Shown here: positions 16,279-24,867 of the stretch, in pieces
How the letters are laid out: each line of letters begins with the position of its first letter
Position numbering within the stretch: the first letter of the stretch is position 1
Assembly: GCF_029490015.1 (NCBI RefSeq)
Contig: NZ_CP120468.1
Coordinates: 1,674,001 to 1,738,000 of the forward strand
Reading direction: 5' to 3'
DNA from: Halobaculum limi
GTDB lineage: Archaea; Halobacteriota; Halobacteria; Halobacteriales; Haloferacaceae
DNA length: 64,000 nucleotides
Position numbers and translations under genes: made by a program
Notes under the pieces: generated by a model
Database searches by the model: none
Seen by the model: only the letters and a program-made list of their open reading frames with translations
Told to the model about the DNA's origin: nothing

Positions 16279-17031
16279 ATGACCGAGGATCTCACCCTCG
16301 TCGGCGACCTCGTCGCCCGCGAGCGTCGCAGCGAGCAACTCGCCCTGCACGCCGCCGAACTCGACCGCACGTACAGTTACTGGGATCTGTGTAACACTGC
16401 CTGCAAGGTCGGCAACGTCTTGAGTCACGTAGGGATTCGCGAGGGCGACCGTCTCGTCATCGACCCCGCACCGGTTCCAGAGCCGATTCTCACCTTCCTC
16501 GGCGGCGCACTCCTTGGCACCGTCACGGAGTTCGACTCCGACCCGCCCACCGACTGTGACGCTCGTGGCGTCGTCGTCCCGGTCGAACGAGAAGCCGAGT
16601 TCGACCTGCCCGGCGGGTCGAAACTGTGCGCGTACGGCGGCGACCCCGAGCGCCCCGACACCACCCATTGGGAGCAGGAGGTGTGGAGCGAGAACCCCGC
16701 GTTCCCGCCGACGTTCCACGACCCCGCAGACCCCGTGCTTCGGGGATCGGTTGACGGCGAGGAGCGCACGCTCTCGCACGCCGACCTGCTCGGAACTGCC
16801 CGCGACGCCGTCGAGGCACTCGAGATGGATGCGGAGTCGAAGGTTGCGATCCGTGCGCCGCTCTCGGACCCGCGGACGGTCGCGGCGGGCGTCCTCGCGC
16901 CGTTGCTCGCGGGCGGGGCGGTCGCGATTCCGCACGGCGACGACGCAATGGACGCGACCGCCAGCGTCGTCGGAGCCGAGCAGACAGCGCCCGAATCCCG
17001 GACGCTCGCGGTCGATTCGATCTCGATTTAG
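16279..17031 (+). CDS. truncated acyl-CoA synthetase-like protein (N-terminal half)
   Basis: A 250-residue protein resembling only the N-terminal part of AMP-forming acyl-CoA synthetases: RTYSYWDLCNTACKVGNVL, then a GDRLVIDPAPVPEPILTFLGG Rossmann-like start, and later ALLAGGAVAIP. The ATP-binding P-loop (SSGTTGTPKG type) and the C-terminal catalytic Lys are absent, so it should be inactive as a ligase. Reading frame and codon bias are intact. It is probably a stable non-catalytic paralogue rather than a fresh pseudogene. It converges with the complete synthetase gene and the two stop codons overlap by 4 bp. Confidence 0.7.
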   Translation: MTEDLTLVGDLVARERRSEQLALHAAELDRTYSYWDLCNTACKVGNVLSHVGIREGDRLVIDPAPVPEPILTFLGGALLGTVTEFDSDPPTDCDARGVVVPVEREAEFDLPGGSKLCAYGGDPERPDTTHWEQEVWSENPAFPPTFHDPADPVLRGSVDGEERTLSHADLLGTARDAVEALEMDAESKVAIRAPLSDPRTVAAGVLAPLLAGGAVAIPHGDDAMDATASVVGAEQTAPESRTLAVDSISI

Positions 17032-19103
17032 CTCGCGTCTTTCAGCGCCTCGAGCGCCGCGGGGTTCTCCATCGACGAGAGGTCACCCGGATCCTCGCCC
17101 TCGTAGACGGAGGCGATGGCCCGGCGGATAATTTTGCCCGACTGCGTCTTGGGGAATTCGTCGACGAACAGGATCTCACGCGGGCGGAACGGCTTGCCGT
17201 GTTCCTCGCCGACGAGGTCGCGCAGTTCACCTCGGAGGTCGTCGCTCGCCTCGACGCCCGGTTCGAGGACGACGTACGCGACGACGGCGGTCCCAGTCGT
17301 CTCGTCGTCGACGCCGACGGCGGCCGCTTGGTTCACGGCGTCGTGGTCGATGAGGACGCCCTCGATCTCGGCGGGGCCGACCTTCCGCCCGGCGACGTTG
17401 AGCGTGTCGTCGGCGCGGCCGTGCAGGAACCAGAAGCCGTCCTCGTCTTTCTGCGCCCAGTCGCCGTGGTTCCACATCGCCGGGTTGGTGAACGTCGACC
17501 AGTACTCTTCGAGGTAGCGCTCGTCACCCGACCAGAGGCTCTTGGTCATCGAGGGACAGGAGTCACGCGCGACGAGATAGCCCCGTTCGTGGGTGTCGGC
17601 GATGGAGTCGCCGTCCTCGTCGACGATGTCGATGTCCATCCCGAGTCCCGGCCCGCCGAGCGTACACGGCTTGAGTGGCTGGTCCGGCATCGGCATCAGG
17701 AAACAGCCGCATATCTCCGTGCCGCCGGAGATGTTGACGATGGGGATGTCGCCGCCGCCGACGTGCTCGTAGAACCACAGCCAACTCTCGGGGTCCCACG
17801 GCTCTCCGGTCGATCCGAGGATACGCAGACTGGAGAGGTCGTGTCCCTCGACGTGGTCGTCGCCGTACTTCCGTAGGGCACGGATCGCAGTCGGCGAGAT
17901 GCCGAACTGCGTCACGTCGTGGCGGTCGATCATCTCCCAGAAGCGGTCCGGACCGGGGTGGTCGGGCGCGCCCTCGTACATCAGGACGGTGCCGCCGAAC
18001 GTGTGGTTCCCGATGAGCGTCCACGGCCCCATCATCCAGCCGATGTCGGAGACCCACCAGAACACGTCGTCCGGCTTCTGGTCGAAGCCGAAGTGGATCT
18101 CTTTGGCGCACTGCATCTGGACGCCCGCGTGGGTGTGGACGATGCCTTTCGGCGTGCCCGTCGTCCCCGAGGAGTACAGCAGCATCGACTCCTGATCGCT
18201 GGGGAGCGACTTCGTCTCGTACTCCGATGGCTGCGACTCCACCGCGTCGCTCCACCACTCGTCGCGGTCTGCATTCCAGGGAACCTCTGTGTCTGACCCC
18301 TCGTCGTTCTGCTCACGGGTCGTTTCACTCCTCGTTCGCGTATCTGCGGCGCTTCGCGCCGCGCTTCCCAATCGGTCGTACACGACCACGTCCTCGACGT
18401 GGCCCACCTCGTCGATGGCTTCGTCGGCGGTGTCCTTCAGGACGACCTCGCTCCCGCGGCGATAGAAGCCGTCGCCAGTGAACAGCACCGAACACGCGGA
18501 GTCGTCGATGCGAGTCGCCGTCGCGTCGACGCCGAACCCCGAGAAGATGGGGACGGCGATGGCACCCACTTTGAAACAGCCGTAGAGGATGCTCATCACC
18601 TCGGGAACCATCGGCATGTAGAGGCCGACCGTGTCGCCCGTCTCGACGCCGCGCGATTCGAGGTAGTTGGCGACGCGATTCGCTTGCTCGTACAGGTCGC
18701 CGAACGTCACCTCGCGCGTGTCGCCGGGTTCGCCCTCCCAGACGCACGCCACGTCGTCGCGGGCGTCGCCGGTCGCGTGCCGGTCGAGGACGTTGTGTGC
18801 GACGTTGATCCGGCCACCGGGGTACCAGTCGGTGAACTGCGGGCCGTCGGTGTCGTCGCGGACGGCGTCGTACGCCTCGTCAAACTCCACCCCGAGGTAG
18901 TCGACGAGTTCGTCCCAGAACCAGTCGACGCCGGAGTTGGGTTCGCCCGCGAGTTCCGTCGTCGTTCGCTCGATCAAGGCCTCGTAGCCGTCGATACCGT
19001 ACGCACGCTCGAACGCGCGGACGTTCGTCGCCTCGGCGACCGCCTCGTCGGGACGGTGAACCACGGTGCTGGTGTCGACCGCGTGGTCGGGGTCGTCGCT
19101 CAT
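17028..19103 (-). CDS. AMP-forming acyl/acetyl-CoA synthetase
   Basis: A 691-residue synthetase that activates a short-chain acid (acetate or propionate likely) to its CoA thioester. The P-loop is YSSGTTGTPKGIVHTH, the adenine region ISGGTEICG, the hinge GRADDTLNVAGRKVGPAEI, and the catalytic Lys657 is in KTQSGKIIRR. WVSDIGWMMGPWTL and FGISPTAIRAL match acetyl/propionyl-CoA synthetases. A polar insert of ~35 residues (about 245-280, SAARSAADTRTRSETTREQ) is not typical. The start ATG 19103 has a TATA-like TGTAAAAC ~30 bp upstream. It converges with the truncated paralogue. Confidence 0.9.
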   Translation of the reverse strand: MSDDPDHAVDTSTVVHRPDEAVAEATNVRAFERAYGIDGYEALIERTTTELAGEPNSGVDWFWDELVDYLGVEFDEAYDAVRDDTDGPQFTDWYPGGRINVAHNVLDRHATGDARDDVACVWEGEPGDTREVTFGDLYEQANRVANYLESRGVETGDTVGLYMPMVPEVMSILYGCFKVGAIAVPIFSGFGVDATATRIDDSACSVLFTGDGFYRRGSEVVLKDTADEAIDEVGHVEDVVVYDRLGSAARSAADTRTRSETTREQNDEGSDTEVPWNADRDEWWSDAVESQPSEYETKSLPSDQESMLLYSSGTTGTPKGIVHTHAGVQMQCAKEIHFGFDQKPDDVFWWVSDIGWMMGPWTLIGNHTFGGTVLMYEGAPDHPGPDRFWEMIDRHDVTQFGISPTAIRALRKYGDDHVEGHDLSSLRILGSTGEPWDPESWLWFYEHVGGGDIPIVNISGGTEICGCFLMPMPDQPLKPCTLGGPGLGMDIDIVDEDGDSIADTHERGYLVARDSCPSMTKSLWSGDERYLEEYWSTFTNPAMWNHGDWAQKDEDGFWFLHGRADDTLNVAGRKVGPAEIEGVLIDHDAVNQAAAVGVDDETTGTAVVAYVVLEPGVEASDDLRGELRDLVGEEHGKPFRPREILFVDEFPKTQSGKIIRRAIASVYEGEDPGDLSSMENPAALEALKDAS
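18346..18362. repeat. palindromic element inside the acyl-CoA synthetase gene
   Basis: GCGGCGC-TTC-GCGCCGC is a perfect 7-bp inverted repeat with a 3-nt centre. It encodes part of the unusual polar insert of the synthetase. It could be a captured repeat element or a hairpin that arose by drift. Confidence 0.55.
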
Positions 19104-19207
19104 GTCCGGCCGTTTTTGCGGCGAGGGCAAGTAGTTTTACACCGTTCCGGATCACGGTCCACCGTCCGCGCGACAAGAGCGAAGTAGCCGGGCGTCGGCA
19201 ATCGGGT

Positions 19208-20017
19208 ATGACCGACGCCGACGCGGACGCCGCCGTCGACGAGTTCGACCCCACCACTGCTTTCGACCTCTCGGGACGCGTCGCCGTCGTCACCGGCGGC
19301 ACGCGCGGCATCGGCCGCGCTATCTCCGTTGGTCTCGCCAACGCCGGGGCCGACGTGGTGCCGACGAGCAGAACCTCCGCGGACGTCGAAGAGGCCGTCG
19401 CCGCCGTCGAGACACGCGGTGGAGACTCGCTGGCGTGTCCGACGGACGTGACCGACACGAACGACGTGACCACCCTGATGGCACGCGTGCGCGACGAACT
19501 CGGCGGGACGGATGTCGTCGTGAACAACGCCGGCGTCAACCCGGACGGCGCACTCGGGCCGCCGGAAGCGACGACCGAAGACGGAACAGAGACGGTTCTC
19601 GACGTGAACCTCCGTGGTGCGCTTCGCTGTGCCCGGGCGGCCGCCGAGGGCCTCCGTGCGAGCGACGGCGGCAGTCTGATCAACGTCGCCTCCGTTGGTG
19701 GACTGGTCGGCCTCCCGCGGCAACACCCGTACGTCGCCTCGAAGCACGGCCTCGTCGGGGTGACGAAGTCGATGGCGCTCGACTGGGCGCCCGACGTGCG
19801 CGTGAACGCCGTCGCCCCCGGCTACGTCCACACGGAGTTGACCGCGGACATCGCCGAGAACGAGCGACTGCTGGCGTCGATTCGCGAGCGAACGCCGCTC
19901 GACCGCTTCGCCGACCCTGCTGAGGTCGCGGGGCCAGTGGTGTTTCTCGCGAGCGACGCCGCCTCGTACGTCACGGGCGCGTGTCTGAGCGTGGACGGCG
20001 GGTGGACCGCCCGGTGA
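19208..20017 (+). CDS. SDR-family oxidoreductase
   Basis: A 269-residue short-chain dehydrogenase/reductase of the classical FabG-like type. The cofactor motif is VTGGTRGIGRAI (28-39), NNAG is at 106-109, and the catalytic set is Ser162, Tyr175 and Lys179 (YVASK). Arg in TSRTSAD after the second strand may favour NADPH. The C-terminal motif YVTGACLSVDGGW is complete. The product could be a 3-oxoacyl-carrier or sugar/alcohol reductase; the substrate is not evident. It is divergent from the acyl-CoA synthetase gene. Confidence 0.9.
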   Translation: MTDADADAAVDEFDPTTAFDLSGRVAVVTGGTRGIGRAISVGLANAGADVVPTSRTSADVEEAVAAVETRGGDSLACPTDVTDTNDVTTLMARVRDELGGTDVVVNNAGVNPDGALGPPEATTEDGTETVLDVNLRGALRCARAAAEGLRASDGGSLINVASVGGLVGLPRQHPYVASKHGLVGVTKSMALDWAPDVRVNAVAPGYVHTELTADIAENERLLASIRERTPLDRFADPAEVAGPVVFLASDAASYVTGACLSVDGGWTAR

Positions 20018-20065
20018 GTCGATCCCTCCACAAACGGTAACTCCCGCGGGGTCGTATCACCCGGT

Positions 20066-20653
20066 ATGTACGTCCGCGACGCCAAGAACCGAGATGAGGC
20101 GTGGCTGCTCGACCACATCGAGGCGATGGGACTCGACGAGCGGTCGTTCCGGTCGCGCGACTACGTCATCGCCGTCGAGGAGGGGTCGAACACGCGGGCG
20201 GGATTCGGCCGACTGCGCATCCACAAGACCGACGATGGCGAGTTCGTCGAACTCACCGGCATCGGCGTCCTCGAGTCCTGGCGCAAGCAGGGCGTCGGCG
20301 CACACGTCATCGAGCGACTCGTCGAGAAGGCCGGCGACGCCGACTTCGACGAGGTGTACTGCTTCACGCCGACGGCGACGTACCTCACGCAGTTCGGATT
20401 CGAGACGCTCGACGACGACGAGGTTCCGGACGCACTCGCCGAGCGATTGGACGTGGTTCGCGGCGACAGCGACGGCGACGTGACGCCACTCCGACTCGCG
20501 CGCGAAGCGTTCGTGATGCCCGACCGCCTCCGCGAACGGTTCAAGGTCGCCAGCGAGGGCCAACAGACCGACGAACCGGCCATCGAGGAGACGGCGGAGG
20601 ACTTCGGCATCGACCCCGACGAGGTGACGTACAAGTACGACACCGGACGGTAA
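20066..20653 (+). CDS. GNAT-family N-acetyltransferase
   Basis: A 195-residue protein whose first ~120 residues form a GNAT fold. The acetyl-CoA-binding motif A is WRKQGVGAHVIERLVEKA (residues ~72-90; R/QxxGxG pattern). The following strand reads EVYCFTPTATYLTQFGFE. The last ~70 residues are an acidic extension not needed for the fold. The acceptor is unknown; archaeal relatives modify protein N-termini or small amines. ATG 20066 is used; a weak promoter lies upstream. Confidence 0.85.
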   Translation: MYVRDAKNRDEAWLLDHIEAMGLDERSFRSRDYVIAVEEGSNTRAGFGRLRIHKTDDGEFVELTGIGVLESWRKQGVGAHVIERLVEKAGDADFDEVYCFTPTATYLTQFGFETLDDDEVPDALAERLDVVRGDSDGDVTPLRLAREAFVMPDRLRERFKVASEGQQTDEPAIEETAEDFGIDPDEVTYKYDTGR

Positions 20654-20694
20654 CCGCCGTCAGTATCGGAGCGGTACACGCCTGCTGGCGGCGC

Positions 20695-20955
20695 TTACGT
20701 CCGCCCGTCGAGGAAGTCCGTCGAGAACACGAGGTACGCGAGCACCGAGCAGAAGAGGATTGGCGGGAGGATCAGAAATCCCCACAACGGCCGGAGCCCC
20801 TGAAACAGCATCAGCACGACGTTCGCGAGGCCGATAGCGAGAAACGGCAACACCGCGAGCACCGCCCGTTTGCGGTTCCGGTTCGACCCGGCCTCCTCGG
20901 GCCCGTCCGGCCCCCCATCGTTCGACTCGGCGGCGTCACTCGCGTTCGTTGCCAT
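20695..20955 (-). CDS. small membrane protein (86 aa, two helices)
   Basis: An 86-residue protein: an acidic N-terminal tail (MATNASDAAESNDGG, about 28 residues), then two hydrophobic segments (VLAVLPFLAIGLANVVLMLF and FLILPPILFCSVLAYLVFS), ending in a short polar tail. Gene length, position and hydrophobicity match a recurring haloarchaeal small membrane protein. No function can be assigned. It forms a likely unit with the next minus-strand membrane gene upstream. Confidence 0.7.
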   Translation of the reverse strand: MATNASDAAESNDGGPDGPEEAGSNRNRKRAVLAVLPFLAIGLANVVLMLFQGLRPLWGFLILPPILFCSVLAYLVFSTDFLDGRT

Positions 20956-21010
20956 ACGCTCAACTCGGGTCCCCGGCCACAAAAGCGGCGCGCTCGCACC
21001 GCGAGGCCGC

Positions 21011-21334
21011 CTACTCCACCGCGTTGTCGTCGAACCGAGCGGCGACGGTCACGAGGCCGAACAGCGTCCCGACGACGAGCAACGAGAGGACGGCCCCGTA
21101 CACCGCCATCGCCGCCGGTGTGCCGGGAAGCGTGACAGCGCCGAACACCGTCACCGCGCCAACCTCGTTGTTTGCGGCGACGACGTAGCCCGCGGCGGCC
21201 GCGAACAGCGTCACTGCTCCGGCCGCGCCGACCAGATATGGCCTGCCCGACACCTCGACGGTCGTCTCCTCACCCTCGACGCCCGGCGGGGCGTCGCTGT
21301 CGGCGTCACCGGCGGTCGCGCCTCGGTCGCTCAC
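21011..21334 (-). CDS. small membrane protein (107 aa)
   Basis: A 107-residue protein with a soluble N-terminus (~35 residues), then hydrophobic segments LVGAAGAVTLFAAAAGYVVA and AVYGAVLSLLVVGTLFGLVT. The start was set at GTG 21334; upstream codons are in the divergent promoter and look non-coding. It precedes the 86-residue membrane gene on the same strand. It is divergent from cytidine deaminase. No enzymatic motif is visible. Confidence 0.65.
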   Translation of the reverse strand: MSDRGATAGDADSDAPPGVEGEETTVEVSGRPYLVGAAGAVTLFAAAAGYVVAANNEVGAVTVFGAVTLPGTPAAMAVYGAVLSLLVVGTLFGLVTVAARFDDNAVE

Positions 21335-21420
21335 GGGCGGGATTAGGGCGGCCCACACAAGGCGCTGTCGGGGACGGATCGCTCGCCGTGAGTGCGCGTG
21401 CCGTGTTCGGCGCACACGAC

Positions 21421-21431
21421 CTACGATTAAG
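21421..21431 (+). promoter_or_regulatory. TATA box for cytidine deaminase
   Basis: TACGATTAAGT lies about 25-35 bp before ATG 21456, a good leaderless promoter. Confidence 0.5.
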
Positions 21432-21455
21432 TGCGCGCAGGCGGTCGGTCCGAGT

Positions 21456-21896
21456 ATGACCGACACCGCTGCCGACCCCGCCGAAGACCCACTCGTCGCT
21501 GCCGCTCGCGAGGCGTTCGCCGACGCACACGTCCCCTACTCTGAGTACCCCGTCGGTGCGGCGCTGCGCGCGGCCGACGGCACCGTCTACGTCGGCTGTA
21601 ACATCGAGAACGCCAACTACTCCAACTCGCTGCACGCCGAGGAGGTCGCCATCGCGGAGGCGGTCAAGAACGGCCACACGGAGTTCGACCGCCTCGCCGT
21701 CGCCTCCGACGCCCGCGACGGCGTCACGCCCTGCGGAATGTGTCGGCAGACGCTCGCGGAGTTTTGTGACGCGGATCTGGAGGTCGTCTGCGACGAGGGT
21801 GACGACGTCTCCACGTACACGCTCGGCGAACTGCTCCCCGACACCATCAGCCTCCAGACGCTGACGGACGCCGCGGAGCGTCGCAGGCAGCGGTAG
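21456..21896 (+). CDS. cdd: cytidine deaminase
   Basis: A 146-residue cytidine deaminase that converts (deoxy)cytidine to (deoxy)uridine. The zinc site is complete: the Cys in GVTPCGMCRQ pairs and the catalytic Glu in SLHAEEVAIAEA, with a Cys in place of the bacterial dimer His. The early FPVGA-like motif reads YPVGAALRA. The substrate loop CNIENANYSNSLHAE is family-typical. With the nucleoside phosphorylase at 23904 it forms a pyrimidine or ribonucleoside salvage route. Confidence 0.95.
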   Translation: MTDTAADPAEDPLVAAAREAFADAHVPYSEYPVGAALRAADGTVYVGCNIENANYSNSLHAEEVAIAEAVKNGHTEFDRLAVASDARDGVTPCGMCRQTLAEFCDADLEVVCDEGDDVSTYTLGELLPDTISLQTLTDAAERRRQR

Positions 21897-21949
21897 CGTC
21901 GATATCTGCCGCCGGCCGCAGCCACGGCAACGGCGACAACGCCACCCGC

Positions 21950-22591
21950 TCACCGAACCCGACGCGCGCCGACGAGAAACGCTGGGTTGCGCGACTCCCG
22001 CCGCTCGAACACCGTCTGGTACACGAACGCCAACTCCCACCCGCGTTCGGGCCGGAACAGGTCGCGGATGTCTGCACGCGAGAGCGACGCCCACGTCGCC
22101 GGAACCCGGTCGCCGCGGGCGTCACACAACAGGTAGTACCACCCACCCGGTCGGAGCGTCCGTCGGATAGCGTCGGTCGCCACTCGCTGTTCGTGGCGAC
22201 CGAGACAGTGCAGCATCGCGGAGTCGACGACCGTGTCCGCACGCACGCCCAACTCGTCGAGGCGGAGCGAGTCCCACACGAGGAACTGGGCGCGGACCCG
22301 TCGCCAGCGGGCCTTCTCGCGGGCCTGCGCGATGGCGGTCGGTGCAACGTCGACGCCGAGTACCTCGTGTCCCTGTCGTGCGAGAAACATCGTGAGTTCG
22401 CCCGTTCCACAGCCCACCTCGATGACGCGGGGACCGATCCGTCCGGCCTCTTCCAGATACACGAACGGACGCTGTGGTCGGCCGATGTCCCAGTTCGGCG
22501 GGTACCCACGGTAACTCTGGTCGAAGGCGTACGCGGCGGCAGGGTTTTGATAGTCGAGACCAGGGTCGGGGGGTGACGCCACAGTCGACAC
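21950..22591 (-). CDS. class I SAM-dependent methyltransferase
   Basis: A 213-residue enzyme with a Rossmann methyltransferase fold. Motif I is VIEVGCGTGELTMFLA (residues ~57-72), the acidic end of strand 2 is VLGVDVAP, and motif IV sits in TVVDSAMLHCLG. The N-terminal region carries several Tyr/Pro-rich motifs (YRGYPPNWDIGRPQ) typical of the thiopurine-methyltransferase-like group. It may detoxify or modify a small thiol or nucleobase. The substrate is unknown. It is convergent with cytidine deaminase. Confidence 0.85.
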   Translation of the reverse strand: MSTVASPPDPGLDYQNPAAAYAFDQSYRGYPPNWDIGRPQRPFVYLEEAGRIGPRVIEVGCGTGELTMFLARQGHEVLGVDVAPTAIAQAREKARWRRVRAQFLVWDSLRLDELGVRADTVVDSAMLHCLGRHEQRVATDAIRRTLRPGGWYYLLCDARGDRVPATWASLSRADIRDLFRPERGWELAFVYQTVFERRESRNPAFLVGARRVR

Positions 22592-22644
22592 TCGGCCCGA
22601 TCGCGCTTAGTACCAAGCGACGGCTCCGACTGCTCTGACAGCGG

Positions 22645-23787
22645 TCAGACGCCGTCGAGTAGGCGGGCGAAGAAGTGATCCTGATTCGGCATGTCCTCGC
22701 GGTCGGCGTAGTCGTCTGCCAGCGCCAGCCATCGGAGGACGACGACGAGGTCGTGGTCGGGGTCGACCCAGACGACGTTCTGGCCGTGGCCGAGCATCGC
22801 GTACGCCGACTCCGGCGCCGACGGCCACAGGGCGTTGTCGGTGTTGAGCCACAGCAGGAAGCCGTAGTTGGGGTTCTCCGTACACGGCTCGGTCGCCATC
22901 TCGACCCACTCCCGAGAGAGGAGGCGCTTGTCACCCCATCGCCCCTCGTTCAACAGCAGGTGGCCCGCCCGCGCGAGGTCGCGTGTCGACCCCCAAAAGC
23001 CGCCGCCCCAGTGGCCGCCGCCGGAGACGGATTTCATCGTCCGGCCGTCGACCGCTACGTCGGAGTTGTGGTAGCCGTGCCATTCCCACGACCGTGTCGC
23101 ACCTGCGGGGTCCAGCACTTCGTGGGCCAACACGCGGGGGAGTGGCTTCGCCCACAGGCGCAACAGCGAGAGTGCGAGGCGATTGATCCGCACGTCGTTG
23201 TACTCCCAGTGGGTGCCCGGGGCCTCCAACTCGCGGTGCTCGCCCTTCCCAGGACCGTCCGTCTTGCCGACGCCGCGGTTGCGGTCGATGCTGTCCGGAC
23301 GGTCGAACAGCGTTCCCTCCCACTCGCTGGTCTGCTGGAGGAGGTGTCGCCACGTGATGGGGGCGTTCTGCTCGCTCGTGTAGCCGTCGTCTGCTGCGTG
23401 GCCCTCGCTGTCGGCGACCCGGTCGTCGAGGTCGAACAGGCCGCGGTCCCACGCCACCCCGGCGACGAGCGACAGCATCGACTTCGCCACCGAGAAGGAG
23501 TGGTCGACGCGTCGGGTGTCACCCCACTCGGCGACGAGGCTTCCCTCTTTCAGGATTACGCCCGCCGGCCCGCCGCGACGGTCGGGCATCGGCCCGAGCG
23601 TGTAGCCCAGTTCGCCCTCGGACTCGTCCCACGGCTCCTGGTTCGAGAAGTCGTACGCCACCTGTTCGGGCGGCGTGCCGGTCGTGAGGTGGAACTCCAC
23701 GGCGTCGCGGACGGCGTTCGGGTCGAGACCGACCGTCTCGGGGGAAACCGACTCGAAGCCGTCGTCGCCGGCGTCGGGGACTCGCAT
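22645..23787 (-). CDS. serine hydrolase, beta-lactamase class C-like
   Basis: A 380-residue cytoplasmic serine hydrolase. The SxxK motif is Ser99-Val-Ala-Lys102 (HSFSVAKSMLSL). A Tyr-based second motif lies in HWEYNDVRINRL, and the third element is near AMLGHGQNVVW. Relatives include 6-aminohexanoate-dimer hydrolase and esterases. No signal peptide is present, so it is not a cell-wall enzyme of the classical kind. The physiological ester or amide is unknown. It is divergent from the nucleoside phosphorylase gene. Confidence 0.85.
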   Translation of the reverse strand: MRVPDAGDDGFESVSPETVGLDPNAVRDAVEFHLTTGTPPEQVAYDFSNQEPWDESEGELGYTLGPMPDRRGGPAGVILKEGSLVAEWGDTRRVDHSFSVAKSMLSLVAGVAWDRGLFDLDDRVADSEGHAADDGYTSEQNAPITWRHLLQQTSEWEGTLFDRPDSIDRNRGVGKTDGPGKGEHRELEAPGTHWEYNDVRINRLALSLLRLWAKPLPRVLAHEVLDPAGATRSWEWHGYHNSDVAVDGRTMKSVSGGGHWGGGFWGSTRDLARAGHLLLNEGRWGDKRLLSREWVEMATEPCTENPNYGFLLWLNTDNALWPSAPESAYAMLGHGQNVVWVDPDHDLVVVLRWLALADDYADREDMPNQDHFFARLLDGV

Positions 23788-23903
23788 ACTCGCGTCTCCG
23801 TCGGGGAGGGCATAAACCGACGGGAGGGGGAACCCGGTGCCGGATGCCGCCTTCGGGGGACGAAACGAGCGAACTACAAGGGCGCTTCCAGTACAGACCG
23901 GAT

Positions 23904-24740
23904 ATGAGCGACCACGGTCCCAGCGACGACAGCGAGGATCCGAACAGCGACGTGCAGTACCACATCGAGGTCGGCCCCGACGACGTGGCCGACACCGTCC
24001 TCCTCCCCGGCAACCCCGAGCGCGTAGACAAGGTGACGGCGCTGTGGGACGACCACGACGAGAAGGCGTACCACCGCGAGTACCGCACCGCGACCGGCAC
24101 GTACGACGGAGAACCGCTGTCGGTCACCTCCACCGGCATCGGGTCGCCGTCCGCCGCCATCGCCGTCGAGGAACTTGCTCGCGCCGGCGTGGACACGTTT
24201 ATCCGCGTCGGCTCTTGCGGCGCGATTCAGGAGGGGATGGACGTCGGCGACCTCGTCATCACCTCCGGCGCGGTCCGCCAGGAGGGGACCAGCAAGGAGT
24301 ACGTCCGCGAGGACTACCCCGCCGCCGCCGACCACGAGGTCGTCTCTGCGCTCGTCGCCGCCGCCGAACGCCTGGGCTACGACTACCACGTCGGCATCAC
24401 GATGTCGGCCGACTCCTTCTACGCCGGGCAGGGTCGACCGGGGTTCGAGGGGTTCGAGGCCGCCGGGTCGGACGAACTGGTCGAGGAACTCCGCGACGCG
24501 AACGTGAAGAACATCGAGATGGAGGCGGCCGCCATCACGACCATCGCGAACGTGTACGGCCTCCGCGCCGGCGCAGTGTGTACGGTGTACGCCAACCGCG
24601 TCACCGGAGAGTTCCGAACCGAAGGCGAGTCGCGGGCGGCCGAGTGTGCCAGTCTCGCGGCGGCGCTGCTCGCGCGGATGGACGAGGTGAAACGCGAGGC
24701 GGGCGTCGACCGCTGGCACGCCGGTCTCTCGCTGGAGTAG
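23904..24740 (+). CDS. nucleoside phosphorylase (uridine/purine type)
   Basis: A 278-residue NP-I-family phosphorylase that splits a nucleoside to base and ribose-1-phosphate. It has the family landmarks VLLPGNPERVDKV, FIRVGSCGAIQEGMDVGDLV, and the base-contact region KNIEMEAAAITTIA. The N-terminal 15 residues are an acidic tail. Annotation as uridine phosphorylase is usual, but haloarchaeal members can use guanosine in the non-carboxylating pentose bisphosphate route, so specificity is left open. A cytidine deaminase gene 2 kb upstream fits a salvage role. Confidence 0.88.
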   Translation: MSDHGPSDDSEDPNSDVQYHIEVGPDDVADTVLLPGNPERVDKVTALWDDHDEKAYHREYRTATGTYDGEPLSVTSTGIGSPSAAIAVEELARAGVDTFIRVGSCGAIQEGMDVGDLVITSGAVRQEGTSKEYVREDYPAAADHEVVSALVAAAERLGYDYHVGITMSADSFYAGQGRPGFEGFEAAGSDELVEELRDANVKNIEMEAAAITTIANVYGLRAGAVCTVYANRVTGEFRTEGESRAAECASLAAALLARMDEVKREAGVDRWHAGLSLE

Positions 24741-24837
24741 TCGACCGGGTCGACGCCGACGCGCCCCCGTCGCGTTCGTCGCTCTCGTTCGGATCGGGGG
24801 TACCGTACCGTGGTTCGTTGCTGGCGGTTTCAACACG

Positions 24838-24846
24838 ACTTTATCC
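24838..24846 (+). promoter_or_regulatory. TATA box for the NDH-2-like gene
   Basis: CTTTATCCT sits 22-30 bp before ATG 24868. Confidence 0.5.
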
Positions 24847-24867
24847 TCTGGCTTGGAAAATCGGCGT

